Of a stretch of 64,000 nt of DNA, positions 16,029 to 26,220 are shown piece after piece. The notes below the pieces were generated by a model. That model searched no databases. It saw only the letters and a program-made list of their open reading frames with translations, and was not told where the DNA came from. The stretch is from Methanococcoides sp. EBM-47. Lineage in GTDB: Archaea > Halobacteriota > Methanosarcinia > Methanosarcinales > Methanosarcinaceae. Both the position numbers and the translations under genes were made by a program. Position 1 is the stretch's first letter. Every line of letters starts with the position of its first letter. The DNA lies in assembly GCA_001896725.1 (NCBI GenBank), contig MPPA01000022.1, positions 1 through 64,000 of the forward strand, read 5' to 3'.

Positions 16029-18689
16029 TCAAAGCGCTGTTATTGAGGAGGTATTTGTGATCGGATCTTTTTCCACATGGAACAAATGGTCGGCAGAATC
16101 GATAAGTGCCTCATCATGCGAAACAATAATTATCTGGGCCACACCGAAATCTCTCATACGGTCTATGAGTTGGATGAGCTGTTGCACATGTCCCCTGTCA
16201 AGGAATACGGTTGGTTCATCCATTATCAAAGGAGGCAAGGGTGAACCCTTCGCAGTTCCGTTCATTGCCATGGACAATAATCTATAGATAGCACATCGCA
16301 ATACCAGATTGAAGATAGCTCTTTCTCCACCACTGAGTAACTTTGGTTCCAAAGGAGTGCCATCCTTACCGAAGATTGTTAGATTGTATTCAGGATCGAG
16401 CTGCACATGAGAATATGCGTTGTTGGAATACATGAATCCAAATATCTCGTTTATAAGAGCATCAAGAGCACCTACATTGCGGGCCCGAAGCTCAGCTCTG
16501 ATACGCATGTACATGCTTTCTAGTTCTTCTGCATCCCTGTACACTGCACCAAGAAAATCTGATCTATACTGAAGGGAGCACAACTCCTGTTGCAGGCGGG
16601 AAAGCCTTTCTATTTCTTTTTCTACCATTCCTATTTGCTTCATCGCTTCAGCCATTCTCTCTTCCAGATATCTGCTTTCGCTTTCGATCTTCCCGAGAGC
16701 TTCTTCATACTGCTGCAACAGAGATTTCAGTGATCCTGCATCTATTCCCCCCATCTTTTTGTCGATCTCGGATAATCGCTGCTTTCCATCTATGATCTGC
16801 TGGTCCAGTAGCCCTATCTTTTCCTGATCACTTTGTATCCGCTCTTCCAGTTTCTCTATATCCTTTCTCTCAGATTCGCTCTTAATATACTTCTGTTGTG
16901 CTTCTTTTGCAAGATCGAGCTTTTTCAGGGCTTCAGCATGCTTTTTAATGGATATGGAAACTGCCTCCTGCAACAACTGTTCCTGTTCTTTCTGTTGTGT
17001 AACATCTGCCATCATTTTTTGTTTAAGGGAAACAGCTTCATTTAATCTCTTATTATCATCATCTATCCTTGAGACATGGTCCAGAAGCCTTTTTTGGTAC
17101 ATATCTATTGTCTCGCTGGATGATCTGATAAGATCATCACAATCCTCCATCCTTTTGGAAACTGCTTTTATCTGCTTTAGCTGTTCCATCTTCAGATCAA
17201 ATTCTTCCTCTTTCTTACTGATGGCAACCAGTTCATTCTTTAAAGAAGCCAAATGTTCCTTATCAGATAGGATTGTTTCATGCATTGCAGAACCATGCAG
17301 GTCCTGACCACAGGTAGGACACTTACCTTGATCTATAAGTTGTTTACTTTTATTTATGCGCTTGCTGATCTCTTCTTCTTTGGTGAGCAGTTTCATTCTG
17401 TCTCCATGCAAACTTTTTTGTTGAGTTTGTACGAGTTCTATTATGTCTTCAAGTCCTGATAATTTCTTAGTGGTAAAACCAAGTGACTCTATTTCCCCTG
17501 TCATGTTTGATTTTTCCGCTTGCGCATCTTTAAGTGAGACTTGTAATTTTTCAATTTGTACAGCTATATCTTCCTTCTTTTTCAGACCATTTTCAAGAGA
17601 ATCATTAACATCCTGTATCTGACTAAGAAGTTGCCGTAAAGTCCTATCTGTATTTTCGATGTTCTGTTCGTGCAAAGCTTTTTTTTGCTTGGTATCGTTC
17701 AGATCGTTTTGTTGTACACGCTCCTGCTTTTCAGCATGCACAAGCATTTGCTCCACTTCTCCATGCCATCCCATTTGTTCCTTGATACTGGAAACACTTT
17801 GTTTGAGCTCATTTATATGCGAACGTAGAGACTGAATAGAAGAAGTGCTGCTGTTAATGCTCTCAAATGCTTCTTTTCTTTTGATATTGAGCTCCTTTAT
17901 CTGGGCATCAGTAGATTTTTTTTGGAGTGTGAGCTGTTCATATTCTCCAAGTTTTGAACGTAGCTCATCGATGTATGACCTTGCTTTATCCCTATTTTTA
18001 ATGACAGTAGTGTGTTGTTCCTTAAGATGTGAAGCCTCGGTCAGCAGGCGATTCAAGTTATCAACAGGACCCTTACCTTCGATCTCTGAGATTTCGTTTT
18101 TTACTTCCTTTATGTGCCTTTCTGTATCCCGCTGATGCCTTCCAACTCCTATCCTGGCACTCCCGGCACGCTCTCTGTAATCTTCAAGCTTTCCTATCTG
18201 CAGAAGATCATCTATCATCCTTTGTCTGTCCGCAGGTTTTGCGTTTATAAGGACATCTATCTCGCCCTGCCTTATATACACGCAGTTCCTGAAAGCTTCT
18301 TCATCCATCCTAAGGAGCGAAAGAATGCTATCGTAAGTACGCTTTGCCTGGTCTGTGAATATCTGTCCATTGACCTTCAATACTGAACGGGTGTTGGAGG
18401 CCCTCCCGGACTCAGGATCATTGCGGAATACTTGTTCCATAGAATAAACATTACCATTCTGCTCAAATTCTAATAAAACAGATGCCTTTGTAGCTCCCTT
18501 GCGCACAATATCAGTGATAGTGAAATCTTTTGTGAGGGTCCTGCTCCCAAAAAGACCTGTGAAGCAAGCTTCCAGCAGACTGGACTTACCACTGCCGTTG
18601 ATACCCGAAATAACAGTAACCCCATTCTTAAAATGGATTTCAAGGTCTTCGTAACTACGTATGTTCTTCAATTTCAGGTATTTAAGCAT
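16029..18689 (-). CDS. rad50: DNA double-strand break repair ATPase Rad50
   Basis: This 886-residue protein starts at the ATG that overlaps the mre11 stop (TGATG); a TTG one codon earlier is possible. Walker A is GINGSGKSS near residues 30-38; the coiled coil is folded at a zinc hook CPTCGQD (about 455-461); the C-terminal head has LSGGERAIFNLVLR (near 783) and Walker B LIMDEPTVFLD (near 825). It forms the Mre11-Rad50 complex that tethers and processes DNA ends. Confidence 0.97.
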   Translation of the reverse strand: MLKYLKLKNIRSYEDLEIHFKNGVTVISGINGSGKSSLLEACFTGLFGSRTLTKDFTITDIVRKGATKASVLLEFEQNGNVYSMEQVFRNDPESGRASNTRSVLKVNGQIFTDQAKRTYDSILSLLRMDEEAFRNCVYIRQGEIDVLINAKPADRQRMIDDLLQIGKLEDYRERAGSARIGVGRHQRDTERHIKEVKNEISEIEGKGPVDNLNRLLTEASHLKEQHTTVIKNRDKARSYIDELRSKLGEYEQLTLQKKSTDAQIKELNIKRKEAFESINSSTSSIQSLRSHINELKQSVSSIKEQMGWHGEVEQMLVHAEKQERVQQNDLNDTKQKKALHEQNIENTDRTLRQLLSQIQDVNDSLENGLKKKEDIAVQIEKLQVSLKDAQAEKSNMTGEIESLGFTTKKLSGLEDIIELVQTQQKSLHGDRMKLLTKEEEISKRINKSKQLIDQGKCPTCGQDLHGSAMHETILSDKEHLASLKNELVAISKKEEEFDLKMEQLKQIKAVSKRMEDCDDLIRSSSETIDMYQKRLLDHVSRIDDDNKRLNEAVSLKQKMMADVTQQKEQEQLLQEAVSISIKKHAEALKKLDLAKEAQQKYIKSESERKDIEKLEERIQSDQEKIGLLDQQIIDGKQRLSEIDKKMGGIDAGSLKSLLQQYEEALGKIESESRYLEERMAEAMKQIGMVEKEIERLSRLQQELCSLQYRSDFLGAVYRDAEELESMYMRIRAELRARNVGALDALINEIFGFMYSNNAYSHVQLDPEYNLTIFGKDGTPLEPKLLSGGERAIFNLVLRCAIYRLLSMAMNGTAKGSPLPPLIMDEPTVFLDRGHVQQLIQLIDRMRDFGVAQIIIVSHDEALIDSADHLFHVEKDPITNTSSITAL

Positions 18690-20092
18690 CAAAGATAATC
18701 ACCCAGGTTATACTGTTTTGGCTTTGCATGAGCAGGTACCTTTTGTTTCTTATCCGCATGTTTTTCATTCTCTGTTTCAGCTACAGCCATATCCGGTTCA
18801 TTTTCAGGTTCAAGGACCTTATCCTCGATAAAGGTGATATTGGATTTTTCAGTTTCTGTTTTATTCACTTCAGGAGATGGTGAATGAGTGCTCTCTTTAC
18901 CTGTTCCGGACACAGGAAGTGATGTTTTATTTTGGGCAGATGTCAGTAGGATTGGTTTTGAAAAGTCCATTATCTCCAGAATAGTACTAACACGATTTTC
19001 CGTTTCATCGCTGACCTTTGTTTTGGGAAGGGACAGATCCCTGATTATCTCGTCAATGAGTAGTCCTCCCTCTGAAAGGTTCATTTTTTTGATCTCTTCT
19101 TTTATTGCTTCGTCGGGATCATAGAAGGAAATGGGAACAGACCGTCCAAGAAGGTCTTCAGTGACTTTTCTCAAATCCCTTATCCTCGGAACGAGTACAT
19201 TACGTGAAAGTAGCATCTCTTCTATCTCAGCATAGGAAATCGATACACTGTCATCATCGCCGATTATTTCTATGAACACCACTTTTTCTTCCACGTCCCG
19301 TTCTTTTACGGCAGACAATATATCCTCGTATATCTTTGCAGGGTCATTGATCGTAACTGGTATCCTGATAAATTCCCGGGTAGGTATATTCCTTCTACCG
19401 ATGTCGATACCATTTTCAGAGATCGTAATTATGTTATACGAACGTTCCTCTTTTTCTGCAAAGCTATTGCGCTCAGTGCTGCCACAGTATGTGACCCATG
19501 TATCACCTACAGTGATCTTTTCGTACTTGTGATAATCCCCCAATAGCATCAAATCCACATGGAAAGGCATAGATCCTAGCACTGAAGCACAATCCCACTC
19601 ACCAGGGGTAATAGGGTTCATGAGCTGATGCATTACAAGCACATTGTATGAAGTATCTTGAGGCTCCTCAAAGATAGAAAAATCGAAGAGTGGTATCTTA
19701 GACCTGGGAACACTATCTATCCCAAAAAAAGCTATATCCTCAAGCATATACGGAACAGCCCCTAATCTTATTGCAAGTCCCATGCTTTCAAAAAGGTCAA
19801 GCCACTGTGTACTCTGCTTACTTTCATGGTTGCCTACAATGGCCAGAAGGGGAATGCCTGCTTCTTTGAGCTGGGAGAACAGCTTCATTGTATCTAGTAT
19901 ATCTTCCAGAGAAGGGGTCCTTGAGTCAAAAAGGTCACCTGCATGTACTACTGCATCTACTTTCATTTTAATTGCATCATCGATGACAGTCGAAAACGCA
20001 CGCAAGAAATCCTGTCTGCGAATATCACTGTGGTATTGCCGGTATCCTATATGAGTATCTGCAGTATGGATTATTCTGATATCTCGGTCCAT
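18689..20092 (-). CDS. mre11: DNA double-strand break repair nuclease Mre11
   Basis: This 467-residue protein has an N-terminal calcineurin-like phosphoesterase with motif I D12-T-H14, motif II GDLFD (D53), motif III GNHE (N88-H89), H155 (VMHQ), and motif V as G185-D-Y-H188. Characterised archaeal Mre11 has GHxH in motif V, so the first His is Asp here. The last ~110 residues are low-complexity, ending PKQYNLGDYL, a likely Rad50-binding or flexible tail. The stop overlaps the rad50 start, giving translational coupling. Exo/endonuclease activity is expected from the family. Confidence 0.93.
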   Translation of the reverse strand: MDRDIRIIHTADTHIGYRQYHSDIRRQDFLRAFSTVIDDAIKMKVDAVVHAGDLFDSRTPSLEDILDTMKLFSQLKEAGIPLLAIVGNHESKQSTQWLDLFESMGLAIRLGAVPYMLEDIAFFGIDSVPRSKIPLFDFSIFEEPQDTSYNVLVMHQLMNPITPGEWDCASVLGSMPFHVDLMLLGDYHKYEKITVGDTWVTYCGSTERNSFAEKEERSYNIITISENGIDIGRRNIPTREFIRIPVTINDPAKIYEDILSAVKERDVEEKVVFIEIIGDDDSVSISYAEIEEMLLSRNVLVPRIRDLRKVTEDLLGRSVPISFYDPDEAIKEEIKKMNLSEGGLLIDEIIRDLSLPKTKVSDETENRVSTILEIMDFSKPILLTSAQNKTSLPVSGTGKESTHSPSPEVNKTETEKSNITFIEDKVLEPENEPDMAVAETENEKHADKKQKVPAHAKPKQYNLGDYL

Positions 20093-20527
20093 CTTGATAA
20101 TATTATGAGCCTACAGCATTTTAATATTGCGAAATGCGGTCTTTGTATGCCGGAACGAAGCAGTGGGGATGTTACATTTCTATACTTATATTCAGGGGAG
20201 AAGGAATATCCTTTCAACCTCGCTCTGTTTATATTTTTGCAGTTAATAGTTCAAGATTGGCTCCATATGGGTGGCCACAACCGTCAAGATCATCATGATC
20301 TTGCAGGCTGCGAAGGTCATAATATATTATAGTGTTTTTGTATTTTGAAAAGACCGTTCCTAAGAGACGAAGTGTCTGTGCATGGAGATATCTTATCCGT
20401 TTATAATGAGCTTGTAAATAATAAACTAATGTTCATTTTGTTTATATACGTGTTCATGATGAAATTTGAGTATATTTAATTGAAAATATCCAATGTTGCC
20501 AAAACATGAATAAGCTGAGGTTTTTCA
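20093..20527. other. Divergent intergenic region, 435 bp
   Basis: This spacer separates mre11 (minus) from the giant VWA protein (plus) and must hold both promoters. It contains a perfect 19-base inverted repeat, CAAGATCAT-C-ATGATCTTG (20285-20303). TTTATATACG at 20440-20449 is a candidate TATA box for the VWA gene. No coding ORF was recognised. Confidence 0.45.
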
Positions 20528-23500
20528 ATGAGAGCTCAAACCAGATTTCTGATCCTGTCCTTAATGCTTCTTTCATTAAGTGTGTCAGCAATGGCATTGA
20601 ATGTAGAAATATACTCTATGCCTTCCCAGAACAGTGTAGGGGACAATGTGAGTGTGATGGTCAGGGTTACAGAGAATTCCACTCCTCTAAGCAATACACT
20701 TGTGAACTTCATTACAAATATGGGATATTTGAGCTCATCCTCAGCATTGACAAACACATCGGGATATGGCCATGTGTATCTCACAACAACGGAGGCTGGA
20801 GTTGCAACAGTCAATGCAAGCGTTGGGAGCATATCCAACACCACGGACATAACTTTCTCTCCTCTTAAAGTTGATAGCATATCCATAGCTGGACCTCAGG
20901 ATCCGGTAACTGCAGGCAATGTAACAATTGTTAGGATAAGCATGCTGGATCGATTTGGTAATATCAATGATACTGCTGAACTAACCATTGATGTAAAAAT
21001 TGAAGATGTTTTTGGGCATATCCTAAAAGAAGATAGGATCACAAGGGCACCTTATACTCTGACACATATAACATCCAGCCATAATCTGACGGATAGAAGT
21101 GTAGCCGATATGGTTTTTGCAAACTCGGTAACAACTGATCAAAATGTTGTTTTGTCGATCAATTCTACTATTGCAGGCAATATCAATATTTCTGCATCAT
21201 ACGAAGGAATTAGCAATTCAAGGACCATTGAAGTTGAGCCAGCTCCACCATCCAGAATGGGTTTCTGGTACAATGAGGAATGCACTGTTAACACTACTTC
21301 AGAGATCATTGTGCGGGTTTATGATAATTACAATAATTTTGTAGCAAATTCCCAGGTCCTGTTCAATGCAACACCCCCTGAACATACTCCACATAACAGT
21401 CATATAGAGTACAATTCTCTGAACCTTAGTAATCTGTACAATATTACTGGGATCAATGGGTTGGCTTATACGGTATTCAGAACAGATAAAAGAGCAGGTG
21501 CTAATACTATCAACATTGCTGTGGCAAATTCTTCAATAAATTATAGACTTGTAATCAAAGGATTGGCAGACTCGGCTGATTCCCTTTTCCTTACTCATTC
21601 CCCAACGATTGCCTATGCGAATAATGAAGACAAATATAAGCTCACTGGTCAGGTTGTGGACCAGTTCCTTAATCCCATTATCCCAGACCAAAATATATTC
21701 CCAATAAAGGAGCAGATTGTCTTCTACGATGGTAGTAATTCCTTATTAGGCCTTCTGAATTCAGAAGGGAAATCATCTATTCAGGTCGGGCCCACGCCTT
21801 ACATCGAAAATGTCAGTATCACTGCTACATATAGGAACTCCAGTGGTCATACTAATATCTCAAACTCTACGGTGTTGCAATTTATAGCAGGGTCCAACAT
21901 AAGTCTTGATGTATACTCTTCATATGACACTCTACTTGCACAGGGTTTGAACGGGAACCATGAAAGCACGATCAAAGCGACCGCAATAGATCAATGGGGA
22001 CATACATTGCCTGGCATAAACCTCACCATCAGTACAACTAATGCCACGATCGGGAGCCTCTCAATGAATGGTATTAATGCTACAAGTATAAATGTAACAA
22101 CAAATGAGATAGGGAGGGCATCTTTGAAATTTGTATGTGGTGATGTTCCGGGGAATACCACAATTGTTGCTACTGCCGGTAGTGCTACAGCATCCATTCC
22201 GATCACGGTCAAAGATGTACCTTTTCTTAGTGCAACAGTTTCCGTAGAACCCGAATCCCTCAACTCAGGTGATGTGGTGAGTGTTACTTCAGTGGTGTCT
22301 ATCGAAGGAGACTTGCCGGTCACAAGACCAGCTGCAAGCGCCATGCTTGTCCTTGACCGCTCTGGTAGCATGGACCCGGACTACTATGCAGGAACACCCC
22401 TTGATGTGGTGCTTGTTATTGACAGGTCTGGAAGTATGGTCGGAAAACCAATTGCTGACGCTAAGGCTGCTGCAAAGGAATTCATGGGAAATCTGGTGTC
22501 AAATTCCAAGGTTGGCATTGTATCCTTTGCAACCTCAAGCACCGTAGATTGCGGAATGACCTCTCTTAATGTTTATGACAACAAGATTTCTGTTAATAGG
22601 AAGATAGATTCCATGGTTGCAGAAGGTTGGACAGCAATGGGAAATGGCATGAACGATGCAAATAATTTGCTTATGAACAATGGTCGCCCAGGAGCAAAAA
22701 AAGTAATGATCGTGCTCACAGATGGTGAAACAAACAGAGGCACTGATCCAGAAGATTCAATTCCCATAGCAAATGAGAATGGTATCACTATATATACGAT
22801 TGGTCTGGGTGATGTAGATGAACCCTTGTTAAGACACATTGCATCAGAAACAGGAGGTAAATATTACTATACGCCAGACAGTTCAAACCTGGGTGCAATT
22901 TATGCTTCAATTGCACAGGAACTGAGCGATTATGATGTTTCTGAGGCCAAATATGGTGAAGATGGTTTCACACCATATGATTTCAGTTTCTCAGGTTCCA
23001 TTCCAAGAAGAAGCACTTTTGAGGACACTTTTACAATAAATGAAACTATAGATGATCTGAAAGTAATGTTAAAATGGGACAACAGTGCTTCTGATCTGCA
23101 TCTTTATCTTACAAGCCCCTCGGGTATAGTTTACGGTTCAGGTCATAATACAACCGGCTATTATCCCAGTGGCGCTTCAGAATATATATGGATCGAGCCT
23201 ATCTCGTACCTGTACTCAGAAGATACAGGAAATAGTGTCGAATTTGGTACGTGGACGGTAAAGGTGAGCAGCGGATCGGTCGTCCGGTCCCAACCTTTCA
23301 CAATATCAACATATATCGATAAGAAGAGCGCATCCAAGTTGTCATCACATGCATTCCTTTCAAGCTTTGATGAGAACAGAGGTGACAAGGCAGGCTTGGC
23401 TCTATACAGCTATGAGAATATAGTTCTTACCAATACCCAGACAAGTTATGTTCATGATAATAGTACCTGGACTGGATACTTTACAGTCCCGGATACTGCA

Positions 23501-26071
23501 AGATATAATTTCAATATATCATGGAGTGATTCGTCATCAATAAGTGCTAATCTTTATGATGGTACGGATCTGCTGGGCTCTTCCAGTGGGACAGGCACAT
23601 GTGAAGTTTCTTCTTTGCTCAGGGCAGAAGAAACATATCGTATTGATATTGTAAAGGGAGCTGGCTCTTTTACAGATACCAGGTTTACAATAGATGTTTC
23701 AGCTTTGCCGCTGGATACTGTAATGGCTGCATATTATGATGGGAGCAGGCGTAATTCGGGAATAAAGTACAGGACATGGGGTGTTCCCCAATGGTCTGCG
23801 GAAAAGTCCGTTACTAATGTTGGTAACACTCCTGCTTATATGGTACTTAGATCAAATCCAAAAAGCCCTGAAATGATCATGGCTATCTCTGACAATGATT
23901 ACAATCTGAACGTTCAGATCTGGAATGGTTTGTCGTGGGCTAGTACCACGAAGCTAGTAAACAGATTGAACTCATATAAAGAAAAAAGTTTTGATATATC
24001 ATATGAGCAGAGTTCAGGGAATGCAGTTGTTGTTTTCACAGATTGGTACAATAACCGCCGAGTTCCTCGGTATACTAAATGGAATGGCCTTTCATGGAGC
24101 TCTGATTCTCCTGTGGTCAGTAATGTCTACTCAAACAAAGGTAATGTTGCATGGATCAGACTAGAATCAAATCCAAGCTCTGATGAGATGGTACTTGTAA
24201 CTCTCGATGATAAAAAGTATATGAGTGCACAGGTATGGAATGGAAATTCCTGGGGTAATGCTATATCCCTGACAAGTTCTGCAATAACTTCAAATTATCA
24301 GTGCTTCGATGTGATCTATGAACAGGGGACCGGACGTGCAATGGTCGTATGGGCTGATTCGGGGTACATTAAATATCGTATTTGGAGCGGCAGTTCATGG
24401 GGACGTGAGCAGAACCTCTATTCTGTGAACAATGCGTACTGGCTCAAACTAGCAGCTGATCCGAGCTCTAATAATCTCATACTTGCTTATCAGGATAGCT
24501 CCAATGCAGTGTATGCCTTCTCGTGGAGTGGCTCTTCATGGTCTTCCCGGCAATCGATCGGGTCCAATACAGGTAGTAATGCGAGAAGATCAATGGATGT
24601 TGCCTTTGAGCAGTCCGGTGGAAGAGCTCTGATTGTCTGGGGAGACAGTACTTCTGTCCCGAAGTACCGTACATGGACGGGCTCATCATGGGATCGTCGT
24701 GCGTTACAAGCATCCAATATCGGAGATACAGCATATTGGGTGCAGTTAACTCCTGATCCAGCATCAAATGAAATGTTCCTTATGACGTCTGACCGTAACA
24801 ATGATATCAATATCCAGAAATGGACAAATTCCTCATGGAGCAGTACCTCTGAAGTTGAAACCTCGTACAACAGCAATTATGAATGTTTTGATATAGCATT
24901 TAATTATCAGAAAGGTTTTGGAGGAAGTGACCAGCTTTCATGGAGCCAGTGGAATGCAAGCGTAAAATCAACTTTTAATAATGATTCCCTTGCCCATCTG
25001 AGCAATGTCATAGATACCATTACAGCTGATGGATTGACCGCAATTGATGAAGGCCTGTTCGTTGCTAACAATGAGCTTTCCTCAGTAGAAGGTAACTCTA
25101 CTATAGTCATTATGACTGATGGAATAGACAATGCAGGTTATCATTCCCTGCTGGGAGAAGCATACCGGGCAAAGGAACGCAATACAGTTATATATACGGT
25201 AGGATTTGGTAACAGTGAATCTGAAGTAGACCCAATGCTTTCGGAAATTGCGCGTATCACTGGAGGAGAGTATTATTTTGCACCAAATTCCAGCGTTCTG
25301 AAGGATATATTCAGGGGTATTGCGGAACAGATCACTAATTTTTCTGCCCAGGGTCCCTCATTGAACATCCAGATACCTCGCAATTATGTCGCACCTACTG
25401 CCATAGGAAAGGCTAGCTATATTCCGGGAAGCAGTAACTGTACAACAGGTAATATGAGCTCTTTTGTGGTTCCCGGATCTCCGGGAAAAGGTAACGCTGA
25501 ACCATCAATCATAGCTCTCAATGACAGGTATGTCCTTTCGTGGCAACTCCCAAACCTGAACCCAGGTGAAAAATGGGGTATATGGTATCAGATGAATGTT
25601 GCAGGTTCTGGTTATTTGCCTATCATCATGCCACAATCTAATATAAGTTACGTGGACCTGGATGGCTCAAATGTTACAGTATATCTCCCTAGTAGTGGTG
25701 GCTCAAGTGTTAAGGGTAATGCAGGTGAAATATGGTCTTATTCTCTAGGAAGCCTCACGATGACCACTGACAAGCCTGTTACTTTAATAAACGAACCTTC
25801 CAAGCTGACACTAAGAGTAAAGGATACCACGGGTAACTATAGCTTTGCGTATGTTACTCTATACTCAAGCCTTGGTTATTTTGATCATAAGCAGAATCCT
25901 ATAAATATAACGGTAATTGGTTCAGAAACATTGAATTTCTCAAGTGCCACGGCAGGAAATGCTTATATTAAGGCTTATGCACATAAGATCAACTCTACTG
26001 ATTTAAATGACACAAAAGAGTGTGAGGAAGTGCTTGTTGTCCGGCCAAAGGGGATGATCAGCATCAAGTAA
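20528..26071 (+). CDS. Giant secreted VWA-domain surface protein with inserted W-rich propeller
   Basis: This 1847-residue protein begins with a signal peptide (FLILSLMLLSLSVSAMA). Order: Ig-like/invasin-type beta domains (about 25-590); a VWA domain (about 605-800) with MIDAS D632-R-S-G-S and LTDGE; a P-domain-like sandwich (about 810-925); the first half of a second VWA (SSHAFLSSFDENRGDKAGLA, near 935-955); a PPC-like sandwich (965-1055); a propeller with eight W(N/S/T)GxSW-type motifs (1060-1475); then the rest of the second VWA (TADGLTAIDEGL, MTDGIDNAG, to about 1610); and C-terminal beta domains. Many N-x-S/T sites suit glycosylation. No C-terminal anchor is visible. Likely role is adhesion or cell-surface interaction; the ligand is unknown. 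A pilin gene follows. Confidence 0.85.
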   Translation: MRAQTRFLILSLMLLSLSVSAMALNVEIYSMPSQNSVGDNVSVMVRVTENSTPLSNTLVNFITNMGYLSSSSALTNTSGYGHVYLTTTEAGVATVNASVGSISNTTDITFSPLKVDSISIAGPQDPVTAGNVTIVRISMLDRFGNINDTAELTIDVKIEDVFGHILKEDRITRAPYTLTHITSSHNLTDRSVADMVFANSVTTDQNVVLSINSTIAGNINISASYEGISNSRTIEVEPAPPSRMGFWYNEECTVNTTSEIIVRVYDNYNNFVANSQVLFNATPPEHTPHNSHIEYNSLNLSNLYNITGINGLAYTVFRTDKRAGANTINIAVANSSINYRLVIKGLADSADSLFLTHSPTIAYANNEDKYKLTGQVVDQFLNPIIPDQNIFPIKEQIVFYDGSNSLLGLLNSEGKSSIQVGPTPYIENVSITATYRNSSGHTNISNSTVLQFIAGSNISLDVYSSYDTLLAQGLNGNHESTIKATAIDQWGHTLPGINLTISTTNATIGSLSMNGINATSINVTTNEIGRASLKFVCGDVPGNTTIVATAGSATASIPITVKDVPFLSATVSVEPESLNSGDVVSVTSVVSIEGDLPVTRPAASAMLVLDRSGSMDPDYYAGTPLDVVLVIDRSGSMVGKPIADAKAAAKEFMGNLVSNSKVGIVSFATSSTVDCGMTSLNVYDNKISVNRKIDSMVAEGWTAMGNGMNDANNLLMNNGRPGAKKVMIVLTDGETNRGTDPEDSIPIANENGITIYTIGLGDVDEPLLRHIASETGGKYYYTPDSSNLGAIYASIAQELSDYDVSEAKYGEDGFTPYDFSFSGSIPRRSTFEDTFTINETIDDLKVMLKWDNSASDLHLYLTSPSGIVYGSGHNTTGYYPSGASEYIWIEPISYLYSEDTGNSVEFGTWTVKVSSGSVVRSQPFTISTYIDKKSASKLSSHAFLSSFDENRGDKAGLALYSYENIVLTNTQTSYVHDNSTWTGYFTVPDTARYNFNISWSDSSSISANLYDGTDLLGSSSGTGTCEVSSLLRAEETYRIDIVKGAGSFTDTRFTIDVSALPLDTVMAAYYDGSRRNSGIKYRTWGVPQWSAEKSVTNVGNTPAYMVLRSNPKSPEMIMAISDNDYNLNVQIWNGLSWASTTKLVNRLNSYKEKSFDISYEQSSGNAVVVFTDWYNNRRVPRYTKWNGLSWSSDSPVVSNVYSNKGNVAWIRLESNPSSDEMVLVTLDDKKYMSAQVWNGNSWGNAISLTSSAITSNYQCFDVIYEQGTGRAMVVWADSGYIKYRIWSGSSWGREQNLYSVNNAYWLKLAADPSSNNLILAYQDSSNAVYAFSWSGSSWSSRQSIGSNTGSNARRSMDVAFEQSGGRALIVWGDSTSVPKYRTWTGSSWDRRALQASNIGDTAYWVQLTPDPASNEMFLMTSDRNNDINIQKWTNSSWSSTSEVETSYNSNYECFDIAFNYQKGFGGSDQLSWSQWNASVKSTFNNDSLAHLSNVIDTITADGLTAIDEGLFVANNELSSVEGNSTIVIMTDGIDNAGYHSLLGEAYRAKERNTVIYTVGFGNSESEVDPMLSEIARITGGEYYFAPNSSVLKDIFRGIAEQITNFSAQGPSLNIQIPRNYVAPTAIGKASYIPGSSNCTTGNMSSFVVPGSPGKGNAEPSIIALNDRYVLSWQLPNLNPGEKWGIWYQMNVAGSGYLPIIMPQSNISYVDLDGSNVTVYLPSSGGSSVKGNAGEIWSYSLGSLTMTTDKPVTLINEPSKLTLRVKDTTGNYSFAYVTLYSSLGYFDHKQNPINITVIGSETLNFSSATAGNAYIKAYAHKINSTDLNDTKECEEVLVVRPKGMISIK

Positions 26072-26101
26072 AGTGAGCTATTGTTCCACTTTTTGTTAAA
26101 A

Positions 26102-26126
26102 GGCTGTTTCATTCAGCCCAATTTTT
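26102..26126 (+). terminator. Hairpin terminator after the giant VWA gene
   Basis: GGCTG (26102-26106) pairs with CAGCC (26114-26118) across a seven-base loop, followed by CAATTTTT. It lies 31 bases after the stop codon. Confidence 0.55.
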
Positions 26127-26220
26127 AATTTTTAATTCAATCACTATTAAAGGGTTGATCGTTGCAAGTGTTTGATTATTTTAGAATGATTTTTATAGTA
26201 AATCGTCTGTAATTCAAAGT

